A stretch of DNA of 64,000 nt from Hysterangium stoloniferum. Lineage: Eukaryota > Basidiomycota > Agaricomycetes > Hysterangiales > Hysterangiaceae. The position numbers and the translations under genes were made by a program. Positions within the stretch are counted from its first letter, which is position 1; every line of letters starts with the position of its first letter. Of the stretch, positions 12,240 through 22,500 are shown in pieces. The notes below the pieces were generated by a model that saw nothing but the letters and a program-made list of their open reading frames with translations, did not search any database and was not told the origin of the DNA. The stretch is from NCBI GenBank assembly GCA_015178975.1, contig WHVD01000013.1, positions 744,001 through 808,000 of the forward strand. Direction: 5' to 3'.

Positions 12240-12790
12240 CGCACCCGTGTAGCACAAGTTGCGCCCTCATGTAGCCCAGTCGCATGGTCGTACCGTTGCG
12301 CAGTCGCACCATCACGCAGTCGTGCCGTCGCGCTGTAGCACAGTCGCGCTGTAGCACAGTCGCGCAGTCGTGCCGTCGCACACCCGTGCAGCGCGGTCGT
12401 GCCGTCGCACCCTCGTACAGCGCGATCGTGCAGTCACACCGTCGTGCAGTCGCACCATCGCGCTGTAGCACAGTCGCGCAGTCGCACCGTCGTGCACCCG
12501 TGCAGCGCGGTCGTGTGGTCGCACCCTCGTACAGCATGATCGCGCAGTCACACTGTCGTGCAGTCGCACCGTCGCGCTGTAGCACAGTCACGCAGTCGCG
12601 CCGTCGCGCACCCGTGCAGCGTGGTCGTGCAGTCGCGCACTCGTACAGCGCGATCGCGTAGTCACACCGTCGTGCAGTCGCACCGTCGCGCTATCGCATG
12701 GTCGTACAGTCGCGCCGTCGTGCACCCGTGCAGCGCGATCGTGTGGTCGTGAACTCTTGCAGCGCAGTCACGCAATCGCACCATCATACC
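12240..12790. repeat. GC-rich minisatellite with ~114-bp higher-order period
   Basis: Short CGCAGTCGCACCGTCG-like units of roughly 11-14 bp are organised into a longer period. The landmark CACCCGTGCAGCGCG recurs near 12,381, 12,496, 12,609 and 12,723, about 114 bp apart, with a looser copy near 12,242. Reading frames through it on both strands are products of the repeat, not genes. Confidence 0.85.
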
Positions 12791-13002
12791 CCGTCCCTCT
12801 ATTTTTTGACGTTCCTTTGAAACAACCTCTGCTAGACCAGATTCCCCGGACGTCTCCCTGACCAAGAGAAGTTCCGTCGACGCCATTTCCCACAAGTCAA
12901 CAACGTCGTGGGATAGTAGTAGTGTCGATGCTGATGACAAGGAGTGGGGAAGAGTACGAGACCGAGGTCAGGACCAAGACCGATGTCGAGACAAGTCAGA
13001 AA

Positions 13003-13180
13003 GGAAAAGCTTTGACTATTTCAGTACAAAGCTTTAACAGAGGGGAAGGCTAAGAGTAGATGACGTTGAAGGTTGAGATGGCGTGAAGGCGTCGTTATGA
13101 GGTGACACGGCCCCGTGTCCACATGTGTCCACAAGTTTTGAAAGTCAGTCCTTTACTCTGTTTCGTACTCGACTGTCAAC
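13003..13180 (-). repeat. Second inverted-repeat block, partner of about 15,805-15,985
   Basis: This stretch, including GACACGGCCCCGTGTCC and a hairpin around AAAGCTTTGACTATTTCAGT, matches the start of B2 (about 15,820-15,985) in reverse. Together with the arm at 10,865-11,562 it shows that two oppositely oriented copies of the same defective element flank fragment B1. Confidence 0.7.
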
Positions 13181-13189
13181 CTCACACCA

Positions 13190-13640
13190 TATCCATGCGC
13201 CACGCGCACGCGCACGCATCACGTCCACACGCCGCGCGCACGCACCACGTCCACGCGCCGCGCGCACGCACCACATCCATGCACCTCCACACACCCCGCG
13301 CCACGCGCACACGCCACGTCCACGCGCCTCCACACGCCGCGCGCACGAACCACGTCCACGGTCGTGCGCACGCACCATCTCCACGCGTCGTGCGCACGCA
13401 CCACCTCCATGCCCCGCACGCGCGCACTACATCCACGCGCCACACGCGCGCACCCTCACGCGTCGTGCATGCGCACTTTCATGTGTCGCACGTGCGCACA
13501 TTCACGTGTCGCGCAGCGCACTGGCGTCTTCAAACTACACCCATGCGCCGCACCTGCGCACCCGCGCAATTGTGCCTTCAAACCACGCCCACGCACCGGA
13601 CCTGCGCACACCCGCATCTTCAAACCATACCCATGCGCCA
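13190..13640. repeat. CACG/CGCG-rich degenerate tandem repeat
   Basis: The block is made of degenerate ~26-bp units of the type CGCCGCGCGCACGCACCACG, which then decay into CAC/CGC-rich sequence. Overlapping open frames rich in His, Thr, Arg and Ala on plus and in Val, Arg and Ala on minus follow from the base composition and are not called genes. Confidence 0.8.
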
Positions 13641-13862
13641 CACTTGCACACTCTCGCAGCATGCTCACGCACTGCATCCAGCTCTCGACCATTTCATTGG
13701 CGAGACTGGTGACGCAGTCGTTTGCATGCTGCCACACCTGCATCCATGCACCACACCCATACTCCCGCACACTTGCACCTATGTGCTCACGCACTGCACC
13801 CCACTCTCGACTGTTCTATCAGCGAGAGTGGTGACAAAGTCGTTTGCATGCTCTTGCTGGCA
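13640..13862. repeat. Two-copy tandem repeat, unit ~122 bp
   Basis: TGCTCACGCACTGCA recurs at 13,662 and 13,784, and each copy runs through a GAGA(C/G)TGGTGAC stretch to GTCGTTTGCATGCT. The two copies are clearly diverged. Confidence 0.75.
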
Positions 13863-13915
13863 ATAGGTGACGATCCCGTATGTGCCTTCTCCTATACCCC
13901 CTCTACTGCCCCCCT

Positions 13916-13950
13916 GTTGCGATACTGTTGTTCCAGAACAATCTCGCAAC
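13916..13950. other. Diverged copy of the conserved hairpin
   Basis: GTTGCGA...TCGCAAC pairs over about 13 positions next to a CCCCC-rich tract. Compared with 11,344-11,378 the closing pair has changed from T-A to G-C and inner pairs also differ while pairing is largely kept. Confidence 0.55.
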
Positions 13951-15310
13951 ATAATGATTGTCCCCTACTTGATGTAATCTTTCGAGGGAGCGCCCTGGGT
14001 CGAACGGAAATGTATCCGTCCTTGGCTTGGTCTGTCGAGGGGTATCCTTCGCGGTGTGTCCATGATTGACTTCCATTCGCAGAAACCTTGTCAGTGCCCC
14101 CCATTCTGGGATTAGGGGTTTATGTCGACGAATTCCCAGTGGTATCTGCATGGGAAAGCTTTTGGTTGGTGAGTCCTGTCCCGGGCCTTTTCTATCGTCA
14201 ATACCATAATCTGATTTCTGCTCCCCAGTTCCCAGGCCTCTACTGCAATCCCAATCATTCGAGCTATTGGACGACTTGTTGGAGGGTCCACTGGGGGAAG
14301 TAAATGGGATAGGATGGATAGGTGATGGATGGCGAGATTCGTCAGGACACTGCGAATCTCGACCTGAGGATGATGGGGAACTGGAGACGACCTTGACTGT
14401 GATCTTTTCTGCAGACACATTCGAGAAAGACGACTGTCCTTTTTCGGCAGTTGATCTGGCATAGATTCCAGGACATTCTTTGACAAAGGGACCAGAGCTG
14501 GAGGATGAAGATGTTCGTTCTGGCTCATCAAATCTACTGAGCAATTCCACCTTCATCTTGTTACATCTCTCCAGGTTGTGCATCAATCTTGACCTGAGAG
14601 TAAAGTAGGCGAAACACACATTCGAGGGTTTACCGTATATGGATTCCTTCAATGTTTGAATATATATGAAATCCGTATCGACCCTTGGCACGATGTGGTC
14701 CCCTCCAAGCAATACATGCATAATCTGTAGCAGATCATCATGCATACAAAGTAAATCGGAGAGCAGAATGAACAATTCCATCTTGATACCCACTATTCCC
14801 TTTTCTCGGAAGGACATCACTTTGTTTGACCACTTTGGAATCGACTTTGTTACCTCGTCGAGAGTTCCAGGCCAAGTGAATAAGTCCTGTGCCGATATGA
14901 TGCCATGGTACCTTCCCAGCCAGATGGCTATTCTCGTAGGCATGGATGGGTACCTTGCCTTGTAATCCTTTGTGGCGGTGACAACCTTTTCCCTCGAAAC
15001 TCGAGAAGTGTAGTAGGAGCTCCACTTCACATTGACAGGCTCCGAATAAAGTAGTTGGCCATGATGCTTGAGCATAACTTGTCTCGGCGGGAAGACCAGT
15101 GTATCCTTCATGAAGATGCGAGCATTTTGCCTTTCCAAGGGACTCGACTGCTCGAAGTTCGAGTTACCTTCCATTTGACCAGATTCGCAACGCTCAGCGT
15201 GCGAGAAGTTCCAGACAGCGTTTTGCGAAGTTGCGAATGTTGACACTTTGCAGCTGTGTAGTTAGAATTTCGTATTGAATATAAAAGAGATTTTCTTCGT
15301 AGGGAAAGAG

Positions 15311-15330
15311 CGGTCCGGCCCGGATCACCA
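15311..15330 (-). other. Primer-binding site of B1
   Basis: On the minus strand, one base after the LTR end, the sequence reads TGGTGATCCGGGCCGGACCG. TGG matches the complement of a tRNA CCA tail. The same block with one or two base differences follows the LTRs of G1 and A2, so it is a shared family feature. I cannot assign the tRNA by eye. Confidence 0.75.
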
Positions 15331-15331
15331 C

Positions 15332-15804
15332 TGTGAAGAGTGGTGGAAGTTCTGACCGTTCTATATACGAAGAAATGAGTAGAAAGGAAGGATATTGACC
15401 TATTCGGTGCAATATAAGAGAAAGTGAGAGAAAGAGCACGAGATGACGAAGGAGTCAACGAGTGCGATGGTTCGAGTGGAGGCCTCGACTATTACAGTTC
15501 GAGGCCAGAAGTGTTTAGTAGTTCAGATATTGCTACTTATGTAGTAGCTGACACGTTACCCTGATCACCGCTCGTAGTAGACCTAGTTTGTGTCTTACGA
15601 GTGGTGGTTCTTGGGTTAAAGTGTGTCTGAGTTCTAATTGGTGCTGAGTGCACCCACAAGTATACACAATGCTTCGAACTAATGAAATATGCAAGTTTCG
15701 AAGAATATAAAGATAGAAAAATATGAATAAAATATGTAAAATATAAATGAAATAAAAGGAGTGTTTTACCACAATGATACTGTGGTAAAAGCATACTCCT
15801 CACA
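15332..15804 (-). repeat. LTR-B, 5' LTR of B1
   Basis: This 473-bp LTR-B is in reverse orientation (TGTGAAGAGTGG...CTCCTCACA) with the primer-binding site directly at its left edge, which identifies it as a 5' LTR and not a solo copy. Confidence 0.88.
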
Positions 15805-17136
15805 ATGGGTGTGGTCCATGGGTGCGGTTCAAAGGCTAAGGGGCTGACCTCCAAATCTTGTGGACACATGTGGACACGGGGCCGTGTCACCTCATAACGA
15901 CACCTTCACGCCATCTCAACCTTCAACGTCATCTACTCTTAGCCTTTCCCTCTGCTAAAGCTTCGTACTGAAATAGTCGAAGCTCTGTTCTTCTAAGCCT
16001 TTCAACTTACAGGTTCAGCACACACTGTTCAACAAGGTCTTTCCTCAAGGATAAAGCTTCGCATTGAAATAGTCGAAGCTTTGCCTTTCTGACCTTCGCA
16101 ACTTACAGCATGCAGCGTTTTTCAACAAGGTATCCATGGGCGACAGATCTTCGATTTCACCTCCACCTGGTGCTCTTAGCATCTTCGATGCCTACAAAAT
16201 ACGCTCATTGCTCACAGTCAAATCCACCCTTTCCTCTCCACCCCTCCACTTTACCTTCATTGGCAATCGACTAGCTACAAAAGGTTCAATAACTCGCAGG
16301 GCAACACCTAGGTCAGATACGTCTGGACAGAACTATGCGACCCAACCTCAGTGCTGTATTTGGGTTCATCATCACAATTGTACTGAACTCAGTCAATTTC
16401 ATGATTTTTTCTTTTTCCTCCGGACTCGCCTACCTACTTGAAGCATTCCTGGACACTTTCTAGACCTGCCATGGGCTAGACCTTTCGGGAACACAGACTG
16501 CAACCTAACTGTGCACAATAATGGGTAATTTGCGAGATCGTGGTGGAATCACAATATCGCAAAGTGGGGGGCGGTATAGGGGGTATAGGGTATACATCCT
16601 AGCATGCTGCTAGGTCCCATAGACTAGCAGCATGGAAAGATCCTAATCCCGAGTCTTACACTATCTCGTCACAGCAAAGCATCATAAACCTCCTCCAGTA
16701 CTCATTTAAGGAGGAGGAGATTCCGATGGACTCTAATGATAGCTTACCTTCCTAACCCCAAGATGCACTGCCCAACGAGTTACATGACAGTCTGTCTGCC
16801 TACAGGACATCTACTATGAGGAATGCCTCGTGTCCTGGAAGGAGACAATGTGGCAGTGTCTAGAAGGCTATCAAGTAGTCCATTTGCTGTTCGAGGACTG
16901 AAGGAGTGCTCGACTAGGGACTGAAGGAAAAGAATGGATCTATTTTTTTCCCCTTCCCTTCCCTCCCTTTTTCCACATCGACATCTTTCCTTACTGCCTA
17001 TAAACCCACCAACCTCTCTTCGAATACTGGGGTCTTGGCACCTTGCAGTTTGGGGGGCTACACACAAGACACCTGGGGGGCATCCCCGAAGCTTTCCAGA
17101 ACTTCGTATAGCACATCCCTTCGAACTGGGGGGCAC
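15805..17136 (+). mobile_element. B2: internal region of a non-autonomous Gypsy deletion derivative
   Basis: This plus-strand internal sequence ends with the family polypurine tract (aactggggggcac, about 17,124-17,136) right before a B-type 3' LTR. It holds a short gag-like piece near 16,370-16,440 ('CTELSQFHDF' beside the gag 'RTEFSQSHGSF' of A2) but no protease, RT or integrase. Two stereotyped hairpins occur at 15,959-15,984 and 16,054-16,081, and the conserved hairpin at 16,529-16,563. Much of it is inverted relative to 10,865-13,180. Its 5' LTR was not found. Confidence 0.7.
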
Positions 17137-17610
17137 TGTGAGGAGTATGCTTTTACCACAGTATCATTGTGGTAAAACACTCCTTTTATTTCATTTATAT
17201 TTTACATATTTTATTCATATTTTTCTATCTTTCATATTCTTCGAATATTGCATATTTCATTAGTTTGAAGCATTGTGTATACTTGTGGGTGCACTCAGCA
17301 CCAATTAGAACTCAGACACACTTTAACCCAAGAACCACCACTCGAAAGACACAAACTAGGTCTACTACGAGCGGTGATCAGGGTAACGTGTCAGCTACTA
17401 CATAAGTAGCAATATCTGAACTACTAAACACTTCTGGCCTCGAACTGTAATAGTCGAGGCCTCCACTTGAACCATCGCACTCGTTGACTCCTTCGTCATC
17501 TTGTGCTCTTTCTCTCACTTTCTCTTATATTGCACCGAATAGGTCAATATCTTTCCTTTCTACTCATTTCTTTGTATATAGAACGGTCTGAACTTCTACC
17601 ACTCTTCACA
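17137..17610 (+). repeat. LTR-B, 3' LTR of B2 (reference copy)
   Basis: This 474-bp LTR runs from TGTGAGGAG to CTCTTCACA. U3 opens with the inverted repeat TTTTACCACA/TGTGGTAAAA. GGTGC/GCACC (17,288-17,302) forms the hairpin shared with other families. R/U5 holds stereotyped hairpins at 17,436-17,461 and 17,527-17,550. It abuts the integrase region of G1, so B2 lies inside G1. Confidence 0.92.
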
Positions 17611-18826
17611 CTGCAGGTCCATCTCTTATCCCGGTCACAGATTATTCGAGAGGGCAGTCCGAAGGGGCTTGCCACCTGTTTGACAAATATTCGTGCGAAT
17701 CCTTCAGCCGTAAGGTTCGAAAAGGTAGGTATTGTAATAGCGTAACGTGTCAATTTATCAACAGCGACGAAGACTGCAGAATACGAATCCTTTCCTGAAT
17801 CGGGTAGTCCAGTGATTAAGTCCATAGAAACTACCTCGAATGGCCTAAAAGGTACATCAGCCGGTCTGAGGGCTCCTTGACGAGCGGTGCGATCGACTTT
17901 GGTTTTTTGGCAGATGTTGCAGGTACGCGTGTACGACACGCAATCTTGTAGCATTTTTGGCCAAAAGAACCGGTCTTTCATCAGGTTGAACAACCGCTGG
18001 CCTCTGGCGTGTGCTCCCTCAAAAGGGTTATCATGTACCAACCTTAAAATCAAGTTAATCATGGTTCTGGGTACACAGACTCGACTTTTCGAGTCCGAGT
18101 CACGAAAGTACAGGAGTCGGATTGCTCCCACGAAGTAGTGAGAAGGAGTAACAACCGCATTGGGTGAAGGGGTATCTAGAGCGTAGAGATTCCTGAAAAC
18201 GGAGTCCTTTGAATAACCCTCTAGAAATTTATTTATATATCCTTCCTCGATGCTGATTAGTAGCTGAGGATGACGCAATGCAAAGTCAGACTCGTCTTCC
18301 TGATCATTCCTTACTGCGTTATGAGAATCCCATTCTGACTGTCGGACCTTTTGAGTTACTCCGAAAGGTTCCATAGAATTGAGTATGGTAGAGAAGACCG
18401 CCTTCTTAGCGGGTTCGTCCTTCCATAGTTTTTCCTCAGTACTCTTGTCCAGAGAGGTCGAGGTGATAGCTTGCAAGTCATCTCTAATAGGGCTCACGAA
18501 GGCTGGTACCCGAGGGAGTCTGGATAGTGGGTCCACGTTGCTGTGAACTCTCCCTGCTCGATGCAAAATCTCGAGACCTGGAAATGCAGCGTATATCGCC
18601 CCCCATGCGGCTAGTCGACGATTAGTGTTCTCGTAAGATCTAGCCCATTGCAGAGCTGCATGGTCCGTAATCAGCAGAACATGTTCACCTTCAATGAAAG
18701 GTTGGAAGTGGACTAGTCCCTCCTTTGCTGCTAATGCTTCCCGTTCAGTAGCAGAATAGTTGCGTTCAGCGCTTTTCAGTGTGTGACTCCAATATGAAAT
18801 GACTCGTTCAACAGTAACTTTGGTCG

Positions 18827-19548
18827 TGTTAAGAACTGAAAACTGACTAATGTCGGTGGCCGACAGGGACCGATCGGAAGGACTTGGCTTCAGCTTATGT
18901 GCTGCGCCCTCGCAAATATCCGTAGGATGTCCTTAAATTTCGGGCGGGCAAAGACTAATCCTAATGAGTACCTTTCGGCGTGATACCGATCGGAATCGAA
19001 GGACAAGTCGAGCGTCGGGCCAAGGGGTCGGGGCTGGGAGTGGGCGAGCGCACGCGAAGGCGGATGGAGGGATTCCTAGTATGAGACTGATACAGGCGTA
19101 TGAGGGTATTCTGAGTCGATATTCTGATTGCCTAGTGACTACAACTACAGCGGGTTCATATACAAGTAACAGGCATCTGGAAAATACTAATGGGGAGAAG
19201 GGCGGAACACGGTATTAACAATAAGCTTGACTAGGAACGGGAAGTTTATGATTAGTTTGGAGGCCGATGATAACCGAGAGCGGGATTACGATAAAAGGAA
19301 ATAGTTCAAGGACTACAAATATAGATAGACATATGCGAAACATAAGATTGGACGGATCAACATAATAAAGGGGACGTATCAAAGTTTGACCAGACAATAC
19401 GAGTTATTTTGACGTGGGCGTAAATGGAGTTTGATCTTCGCGAAAACATTCGTCAGCTTCGGGGCCGATGGTTTCCGAGAGGATGACTTGAAACATTGAC
19501 AAGTGGCGATAACCTCGGGACCGATAGGGTTGCGACACAGTAGTAACA
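18827..19548. repeat. Solo LTR of an unrelated family (LTR-D) inside G1
   Basis: This 722-bp insertion begins TGTTAAGAAC and ends AGTAACA. It is flanked by ggtcg (18,822-18,826) and ggtca (19,549-19,553), a 5-bp target duplication with one mismatch. Alignment with the uninterrupted RNase H of A2 fixes both ends. It lacks the hairpin arrays of families A-C and H and has no second copy in the window. Whether it is Gypsy or Copia cannot be told. Confidence 0.85.
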
Positions 19549-22500
19549 GGTCACCTCAAAAGTGGGTCCCCACGAATCCGACCACTCAATCTCGGGCTGT
19601 TTGGTTTTGTACCAATGAACAAAGGATGGCACATCCTGCGCACGGTCAAAAGCTAACTTGGCTTGGGCATAGATTTTAGTGTCCACTAAGTCTCCTAAAG
19701 CCATCTTCTGGACTTGTTGGAGACAACAACCCAAGGCAAAATCCGAAGCGTCCGTATACAATCGATAGGGCATCCCACTAACTGGATGTCCCAGCATTGG
19801 AGCTGATCCTAATGCAGTTTTAACATCCTCATAAGCTGGGACATGTTCAGCGGTCCACGTCCAGGGTGTTCCCTGTTTTAGGAGCGAGAATAAAGGGGAC
19901 ACCATCCATGAATAGAATGGTATATACGCTGAAAAGTAAAGGACCATTCCAAGGAACCGTTGCAGTTCAGAAACCTTACTGGGTGGGGCCAGTTCCAATA
20001 TAACGTGAACTTTTTCTTGGTGGGTTGAAAAACCCAACCTGGATACTTTATGACCCAACAACAAGATCAAATTATATCTGATAAAACATTTCTTGGGAGA
20101 GAGAGTGATACCGGCCAAAGCGATAGCGCCAAGCACCTGATTCAGGTGAAGCAAATGATCATCCCAGTTCTTAGAGAATATGACTATGTCATCGATGTAG
20201 ACTAAACAAAAAATCCACAAGTAGGGTGCTAAAACTGTTTGCATGACGCGCTGAAATGTGGAGGGGCCGTTTCTGAGCCCGAACGGCATCCTTTTAAATT
20301 GCCACAGCCCTCTATAGGATCTGAAGGCTGTTTTGGGCTTATCGTCCTCCAACATTTCTAATTGAGTAAACCCAGCTAGCGCATCGAAAGAAGAAAGAAC
20401 ATTTGATCCCGACAGCGCCTGCATGATCTCCGATTGACGTGGTAAAGGGAATTCGTCTGGAACAGTGAGATGATTAAGTTTCCGATAGTCGATGACCACC
20501 TGCGGTTTACCATTGTGATATACTACAAAGGCTGGCGCTCCCCAGGGGCTTTTAGATGGCTCAATGACACCCTGTTCGAACCAGGTATCCATTTGCTCGT
20601 CTATAACTCTCCTATTGGCAGGGGACGAAGGGAACATAGGCATGGATATGGGCTGGGCTCCCTCTTTCAAGGGGACAGGGACTCTACATTCCACTTGCCC
20701 TAACCGTCTGTCGACTCCGAAAGCCTTAACGTTCTCAGTCAAAACTGATCTGAGATGTGGCAGGACCTCCATTGGTATATCTGGTCCCAAATTGACTAAC
20801 TTGTGAAGATCCTCTGAGGCAAATTTCTCATTATCAGCCACTGCAGCCGTCTTAGGACCAGGCGGTTCGAAATTGTCTGCAATCTCTGGTTCAACAGGTG
20901 GCTTAGGCCTCTCTGAGGTGACTTGACGGTCCTCCTCAAGTTGAGAGAGACTTTCGATAAGGTGTGCGATCTTGGTCGCACCTGCTACCATTAAACCTTT
21001 CTCCTCGAGTGACCTGGGCTTGTGAGCCCAACAAGCAGGGTCATGAATTATCCCTATTGTCTCCCCTCGTCGGATAGTCTTAGGGGTTAGCGATGGATTG
21101 GCTAAAGGTACTGCCGCACTATTCCTTGAAATTGCCGTGATTGGTGTGGCTAATATAGAACTGTCCTCGTTTTGCAGTACAATTCCTTCAACAATCCATT
21201 CCTCGCCCTTTAGATCTTCAACAAAAATAGGCACTAGTCTGGCTGACTCTGGATCGATAGTGCAATCCTCCAAGGCTCGCACGACTCTTTCAGTACGCAC
21301 ACCTTTATCGGGAAGAGAGGTGAGTTTGGATGACTCCTTCTCATGCTTCCCGAAAGGGGCCTTATTGACGGTGAAGGTCAAAGGTTGAGGTTCCTTAGAA
21401 GAACTGGCTGGAATAAAACCCTGTTGTCCCGGGAGAATAAGTCTAGATCCCAACGGCTGATCTCTTAGAGTACCAATTTCATAATTAATATGGAAGTCTT
21501 CTCCCAAAAGAATTGGCACCGTCATTCCTCTAACAACATAAGTTTCTGCCGCAAACTTCAGTAACGTTCCACTGTCGTCCTCCAGGTAAATGGGGATATT
21601 AACATATCCGATAACCTTAGCGTTACCCGTGAGCTGGATTAGACGTAACTTGAGTCCTTGTTTCAACTTATACATGCCCTGCAGTTCCTTGTAGAATTCC
21701 TCCGATATAAGGGAAAGATCCGCTCCCGTGTCCATTCGAATTTTAACACATTCAGGTGAATCGGGAGTTCCTACATGACCGAAAACATGGAGCGCTGCAA
21801 CTCCTATCTATGCTAGAGTAACCACTAGGAGGATCCCGTTTTCGATAAAGGATCGTAGTATCCTCCTTCATCAGACGACTGGGATGAGGGTATTGGATTC
21901 TAGGCCTCTTACTTTCCTTGCGCAGGGACAAGCTTACATTCCTGCGCTCACTTCAGCAAGGAACATGCTTCGAAGGGGAATCCAATACTGGATCATTGTC
22001 GCTGTCCTCTGAATCCGAGTCCTCGTACGGTAGTAAGTCGGGGGGGGTTCCCGGGATCAAACGGGAAAGTGTCAACATCAGCTCCAGGCGAACAGAGCAA
22101 ATTCGAGCTGATTTGTTCGTGAGAATCTCCAGTCTGATGGTAGTTCTCGGTCAGGCCTTCAAGGTCCTGCCGATGAGCACTCAGCTGGTCTCCCTTTTCG
22201 AAGAAATCTGCGGCGAGTATGGACACATAAACTTCAGACAGAAGAGCTTCACCAGTCGTTCGATTTTCCTCCCTTACTAATTTGTCTCCGACTTGGGGCG
22301 CATAAATGGAAACAAAAGTCAATTCGTCATCAGAGCTATTTACTTGTCCTTGTATAGATAAGATAGTCCATGAACCGCTTCATATAGCCTTTGCTCCTCA
22401 GCTTCCTCTGACATATCCTGTGCGGAGCATTTGTTGATAGAGACATAATGAGACATTTTGCCAGCTTGAGGGCAGTCTATCTTGAAATGCTCTGGACTTC

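Larger units (their letters stand above)
13880..15804 (-). mobile_element. Ty3/Gypsy fragment B1: 5' LTR, PBS and part of gag
   Basis: In its own direction this fragment has a B-type 5' LTR (15,804-15,332), a primer-binding site (15,330-15,311), a leader and a gag frame (15,246-13,903) resembling the A2 gag around 'HVLLGGDHIVPRVD'. The left end runs into a hairpin and G/C tract at 13,885-13,950 that belongs to a different element end. Pol is absent. It is a broken fossil formed by deletion or recombination. Confidence 0.8.

Noticed and set aside
12154-12940. Several open frames on both strands
   Set aside because: They lie in the ~114-bp minisatellite and give repetitive His/Arg/Ala/Ser peptides in several frames at once, which is what a repeat with few stop triplets produces.
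13102-13866. Open frame of about 250 codons rich in His and Thr
   Set aside because: Overlapping frames on both strands share the same length; base composition of the CACG repeat explains them.
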